Below, piece by piece: positions 13,381-13,390 of a DNA stretch of 13,390 bases. The stretch lies in contig JBAYJY010000118.1 in the NCBI GenBank assembly GCA_041664945.1, positions 1-13,390 on the forward strand, given 5' to 3'. The position numbers and the translations under genes are program-made. How positions within the stretch are numbered: position 1 is the first letter of the stretch; every line of letters begins with the position of its first letter. The DNA comes from JBAYJY01 sp041664945. GTDB taxonomy: Bacteria; UBP15; UBA6099. The notes under the pieces were generated by a model. It was given only the letters and a program-made list of their open reading frames with translations, made no database searches and was not told the origin of the DNA.

Positions 13381-13390
13381 TATCGAACAA

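Overview
The window is a GC-rich stretch of a bacterial chromosome (for example 40 of 60 bases G+C at 361-420), with nearly every gene on the + strand. It is dominated by an operon for heme made through siroheme (the Ahb route). That route is known from sulfate-reducing and other anaerobic bacteria and from archaea. Together with three radical-SAM enzymes and a fused CobA-HemD, it suggests an anaerobic or facultatively anaerobic bacterium. A more exact placement (Desulfobacterota, Planctomycetota, Hydrogenedentota, Omnitrophota or similar) cannot be fixed from this sequence alone.

Region 1 (1-6842) is the tetrapyrrole operon: the 3' part of a cobA-hemD fusion, ahbC, hemB, ahbD, ahbA, ahbB and hemL. 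The genes overlap or lie within 60 bases of each other, except for the ahbB-hemL junction. HemL makes 5-aminolevulinate and HemB makes porphobilinogen. The HemD domain closes the tetrapyrrole ring to uroporphyrinogen III and the CobA domain methylates it to precorrin-2. AhbA/AhbB decarboxylate siroheme, AhbC removes the two acetate side chains to give Fe-coproporphyrin III, and AhbD converts that to heme b. HemA, HemC and the precorrin-2 dehydrogenase/chelatase are not in the window and may lie upstream of the left edge. The ahbB-hemL junction holds a small palindromic, MITE-like element flanked by a 14-base exact direct repeat. The insertion seems to have separated a formerly overlapping stop/start while regenerating both the ahbB end and the hemL ribosome-binding site.

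Region 2 (6860-10317) is a two-gene unit: a cobalamin-binding-type radical-SAM protein of unknown substrate and a GT-C-type polytopic membrane glycosyltransferase-like protein. Only two bases separate them. Whether they belong to heme metabolism or to envelope modification is open.

Region 3 (about 9960-11210) is visibly AT-richer (19 of 60 bases G+C at 10321-10380). It carries a two-gene toxin-antitoxin-like module, a small acidic protein followed by a PIN-domain protein, probably acquired horizontally.

Region 4 (11179-13390) has a sigma70-like promoter, a phasin-like acidic coiled-coil protein, tRNA-Pro(GGG), and a FAD-dependent dehydrogenase of the COG2509 type. At the right edge is a decayed 37-codon start of a four-helix-bundle (23S rRNA intervening-sequence type) protein between two direct repeats. 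No CRISPR array, rRNA gene, intact transposase or replication origin is visible. No gene-free stretch exceeds 300 bases.
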